Position numbers and translations under genes: made by a program. A stretch of DNA of 6,688 nucleotides from an uncultured Marinosulfonomonas sp. (lineage in GTDB: Bacteria > Pseudomonadota > Alphaproteobacteria > Rhodobacterales > Rhodobacteraceae), in assembly GCA_947311455.1 (NCBI GenBank), contig CAMZKY010000054.1:1-6688 (forward strand), in the 5' to 3' direction. Positions 5,326-6,688 of the stretch are shown here, in pieces. A model generated the notes under the pieces. That model saw only the letters and a program-made list of their open reading frames with translations, was not told the origin of the DNA and ran no database searches. The number at the start of each line of letters is the position of its first letter. Position 1 is the first letter of the stretch.

Positions 5326-5943
5326 GTGACAAACACCAGCTCGATCATAAAAAAAGGTCGTAAATTCGATCAAGTTCTTGATGGGGCGCGTGAAGTGTTC
5401 ATGAAAGAAGGGTTTGAAGGGGCAAGCGTTGACGATATTGCCAAAACCGCTGGCGTTTCCAAAGCCACCCTTTACAGCTATTTTCCTGATAAACGGTTAC
5501 TGTTTGCCGAAGTTGCCAAATGCGAATGTATGCGACAAGCCGACAGCGCAATGGAAATACTGAATGAAAACCTGTCACCACGCATTGTTTTAAAAGAAGC
5601 AGGGCAGCGCCTCATCGATTTTTTCTTGACCGGTTTTGGCTTAAGTATGTACCGGATATGTGTGGCGGAATCGTCTCGCTTTCCTGAATTGGGTGAGCGA
5701 TTCTATAACTCTGGCCCGAGTCTGGTTCAGGAACGCATTTCCGATTACCTTGTCTTGGCCGTCAAAGAAGGCCTGCTGGAAATTTCCGACATTCCTTTGG
5801 CCGCCGACCAATTTACAGAGCTGTGTAAGGCGACAATATTTTCAAAACTGATTTGCGGCGTTCAAACCGAATTTTCCAAAGCGGAAACCGATATCGTTTT
5901 GGACGGGGCAGTTGAAATGTTTATGGCGCGTTACGGGATTTAG
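5326..5943 (+). CDS. TetR/AcrR-family transcriptional regulator, AefR-like
   Basis: This 205-residue protein has a typical TetR N-terminal DNA-binding domain at about 12-62: ILDGA-like helix 1 (VLDGAREVFMKEGF), then the helix-turn-helix ASVDDIAKTAGVSKATLYSYF (33-53) and DKRLLFAEV. The C-terminal ligand and dimer domain contains YRICVAESSRFPELGERFY (109-127), which resembles the AefR-like C-terminal domain (TetR_C_7). Such proteins are dimeric repressors released by a small ligand; the ligand is unknown here. The start is GTG, set by a strong AAGGAG. The promoter carries a dyad that also occurs upstream of the small exported-protein gene and the operon, so autoregulation and control of these neighbours are likely but inferred. 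The 3' end converges on fghA with seven bases between the stop codons. A role in formaldehyde response is possible from position only. Confidence 0.92.
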   Translation: MTNTSSIIKKGRKFDQVLDGAREVFMKEGFEGASVDDIAKTAGVSKATLYSYFPDKRLLFAEVAKCECMRQADSAMEILNENLSPRIVLKEAGQRLIDFFLTGFGLSMYRICVAESSRFPELGERFYNSGPSLVQERISDYLVLAVKEGLLEISDIPLAADQFTELCKATIFSKLICGVQTEFSKAETDIVLDGAVEMFMARYGI

Positions 5944-5960
5944 CGCGCGCCTATCTTTTT
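5926..5960 (+). terminator. Possible terminator of tetR overlapping its stop codon
   Basis: The arms GCGCGTTA (5926-5933) and TAGCGCGC (5941-5948) pair over eight bases (one G-U) around a seven-base loop, and TATCTTTTT follows at 5952-5960. The hairpin includes the tetR stop codon and the T-run lies in the 3' end of fghA. No T-run follows on the minus strand. The three-base gap between stem and T-run makes it less than ideal. Confidence 0.45.
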
Positions 5961-6688
5961 GTTAAACGATCCGCGTGCCAATCCACGTGATCCGCACCGA
6001 ATGTCGAGACAAAGAAATAGCTGTGATCATAACCCGCCTGCATCCTGAATGTGCAAGGGATATGCGCCGCCGTCAGGGCATGTGCAAGGCGTTCGGGTTG
6101 CAACAATTTCAAAAATTTATCATCAGCGCCCTGATCAATCAAAATATCACGCGGCCAACCTTTGCTTTGCACCAATGCTGTCGCGTCATAGGCTTCCCAT
6201 TCTGCTTGGGTGTCGCCCAGATAGGCCGATAATTGCGCTTGCCCCCATTCCGAATTGGAAGGATTAGAGATCGGAGCAAAGGCCGAAACGGATTGATAGG
6301 TTTCAGGATTGTTCAGCGCCAGAACCAACGCCCCATGCCCGCCCATCGAATGGCCGGTGACGCCGCGTTTGTCTGTTACGGCAAAATGTTCGCCAATCAG
6401 TGCGGGCAACTCATTCAAAATGTAATCATACATCTGAAAATGTGATTTCCATGGCGATTGCGTTGCGTTCACATAAAACCCCGCGCCCTGCCCCATCGCA
6501 TACTCATAATCATCGGCAATACCCTCACCACGAGGGCTGGTATCAGGGAAAACAATAGCGACCCCGCGTTTGGCCGCCTGCGCCTGAAGCCCGGCTTTCA
6601 CCATCGCATTTTCATGGGTGCAGGTCAGCCCCGATAGATACCAAAGCACGGGGACAGGCCCGTCTTTGGCCTGCGGTGGCATATAAAC
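5951..6688 (-). CDS. fghA: S-formylglutathione hydrolase, N-terminus missing at window edge
   Basis: This enzyme hydrolyses S-formylglutathione to formate and glutathione (EC 3.1.2.12), the second step of glutathione-dependent formaldehyde detoxification in the cytoplasm. The visible 245 residues are open to the right edge (VYMPPQ...), so about 30-35 residues of the usual 275-280 are missing; the ATG at 6682 is internal. The esterase D signature is clear. Counting from the Met codon at 6682-6680, LWYLSGLTCTHEN (13-25) contains the oxyanion-hole region and the conserved cysteine C21, PDTSPRG is at 46-52, and the nucleophile S112 lies in GHSMGGHG. The acid is in DQGADDKF (183-190) and H220 in GYDHSYFF completes the triad. 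The partner formaldehyde dehydrogenase is probably upstream, outside the window. It is convergent with tetR, with seven bases between stop codons and no own terminator seen. Confidence 0.95.
   Translation of the reverse strand, partial: VYMPPQAKDGPVPVLWYLSGLTCTHENAMVKAGLQAQAAKRGVAIVFPDTSPRGEGIADDYEYAMGQGAGFYVNATQSPWKSHFQMYDYILNELPALIGEHFAVTDKRGVTGHSMGGHGALVLALNNPETYQSVSAFAPISNPSNSEWGQAQLSAYLGDTQAEWEAYDATALVQSKGWPRDILIDQGADDKFLKLLQPERLAHALTAAHIPCTFRMQAGYDHSYFFVSTFGADHVDWHADRLTKR

Noticed and set aside
5491..5499. AAACGGTTA in tetR as a third operator
   Set aside because: It lacks the flanking dyad arms and is explained by the Lys-Arg-Leu codons of the HTH-adjacent segment.

Overview
The window looks like chromosomal DNA of an alphaproteobacterium, most likely a Rhodobacterales (roseobacter-type) species of moderate GC (roughly half). 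This rests on the style of the proteins: a short S49 peptidase with a 'PFLKSDP' N-terminus, a glutathione-dependent formaldehyde enzyme, and a 'KWKTAGDS'-type ornithine cyclodeaminase relative. The genus cannot be fixed from the sequence. I see no insertion sequence, CRISPR array, tRNA, rRNA or phage gene.

Layout. Bases 1-120 hold the first 40 codons of an S49 (SppA-like) peptidase on the minus strand, cut by the window edge. Bases 121-595 have no gene I can support; part of the stretch looks like coding sequence split between two minus-strand frames. Bases 596-1996 (minus) encode a DUF2779 protein that joins a Cas4/RecB-like PD-(D/E)XK nuclease half to a DEDDy exonuclease half. Just upstream of it are four tandem copies of an 11-bp unit (2068-2111).

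Bases 2111-4887 (minus) form a tight four-gene operon, read from right to left: a YaiI/YqxD (UPF0178) protein, a HAD phosphatase, a mu-crystallin/ornithine cyclodeaminase-family imine reductase, and a phytanoyl-CoA dioxygenase-family (PhyH) oxygenase. The genes overlap by 4, 8 and 4 bases, so translation is probably coupled. The last two enzymes suggest oxidation and reduction of a small amino or imino acid; the substrate is unknown.

Bases 4888-5325 are a regulatory stretch. They carry the operon promoter with an inverted repeat over it, a small plus-strand gene for a putative exported 38-residue peptide followed by a strong terminator (5232-5260), and two related dyads centred on AACGGTT. 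One dyad lies in the divergent region and the other in the promoter of the next gene, a TetR/AefR-like repressor (5326-5943, plus). The simplest model is that this repressor controls itself and the small exported protein, the operon, or both.

The right end (5951-6688, minus) is S-formylglutathione hydrolase (fghA), convergent with tetR and missing its N-terminus at the window edge. The most interesting material is the shared dyad pair, the DUF2779 double nuclease with its phased repeats, and the reductase/oxygenase operon. None of these is proven to be a new system from sequence alone.
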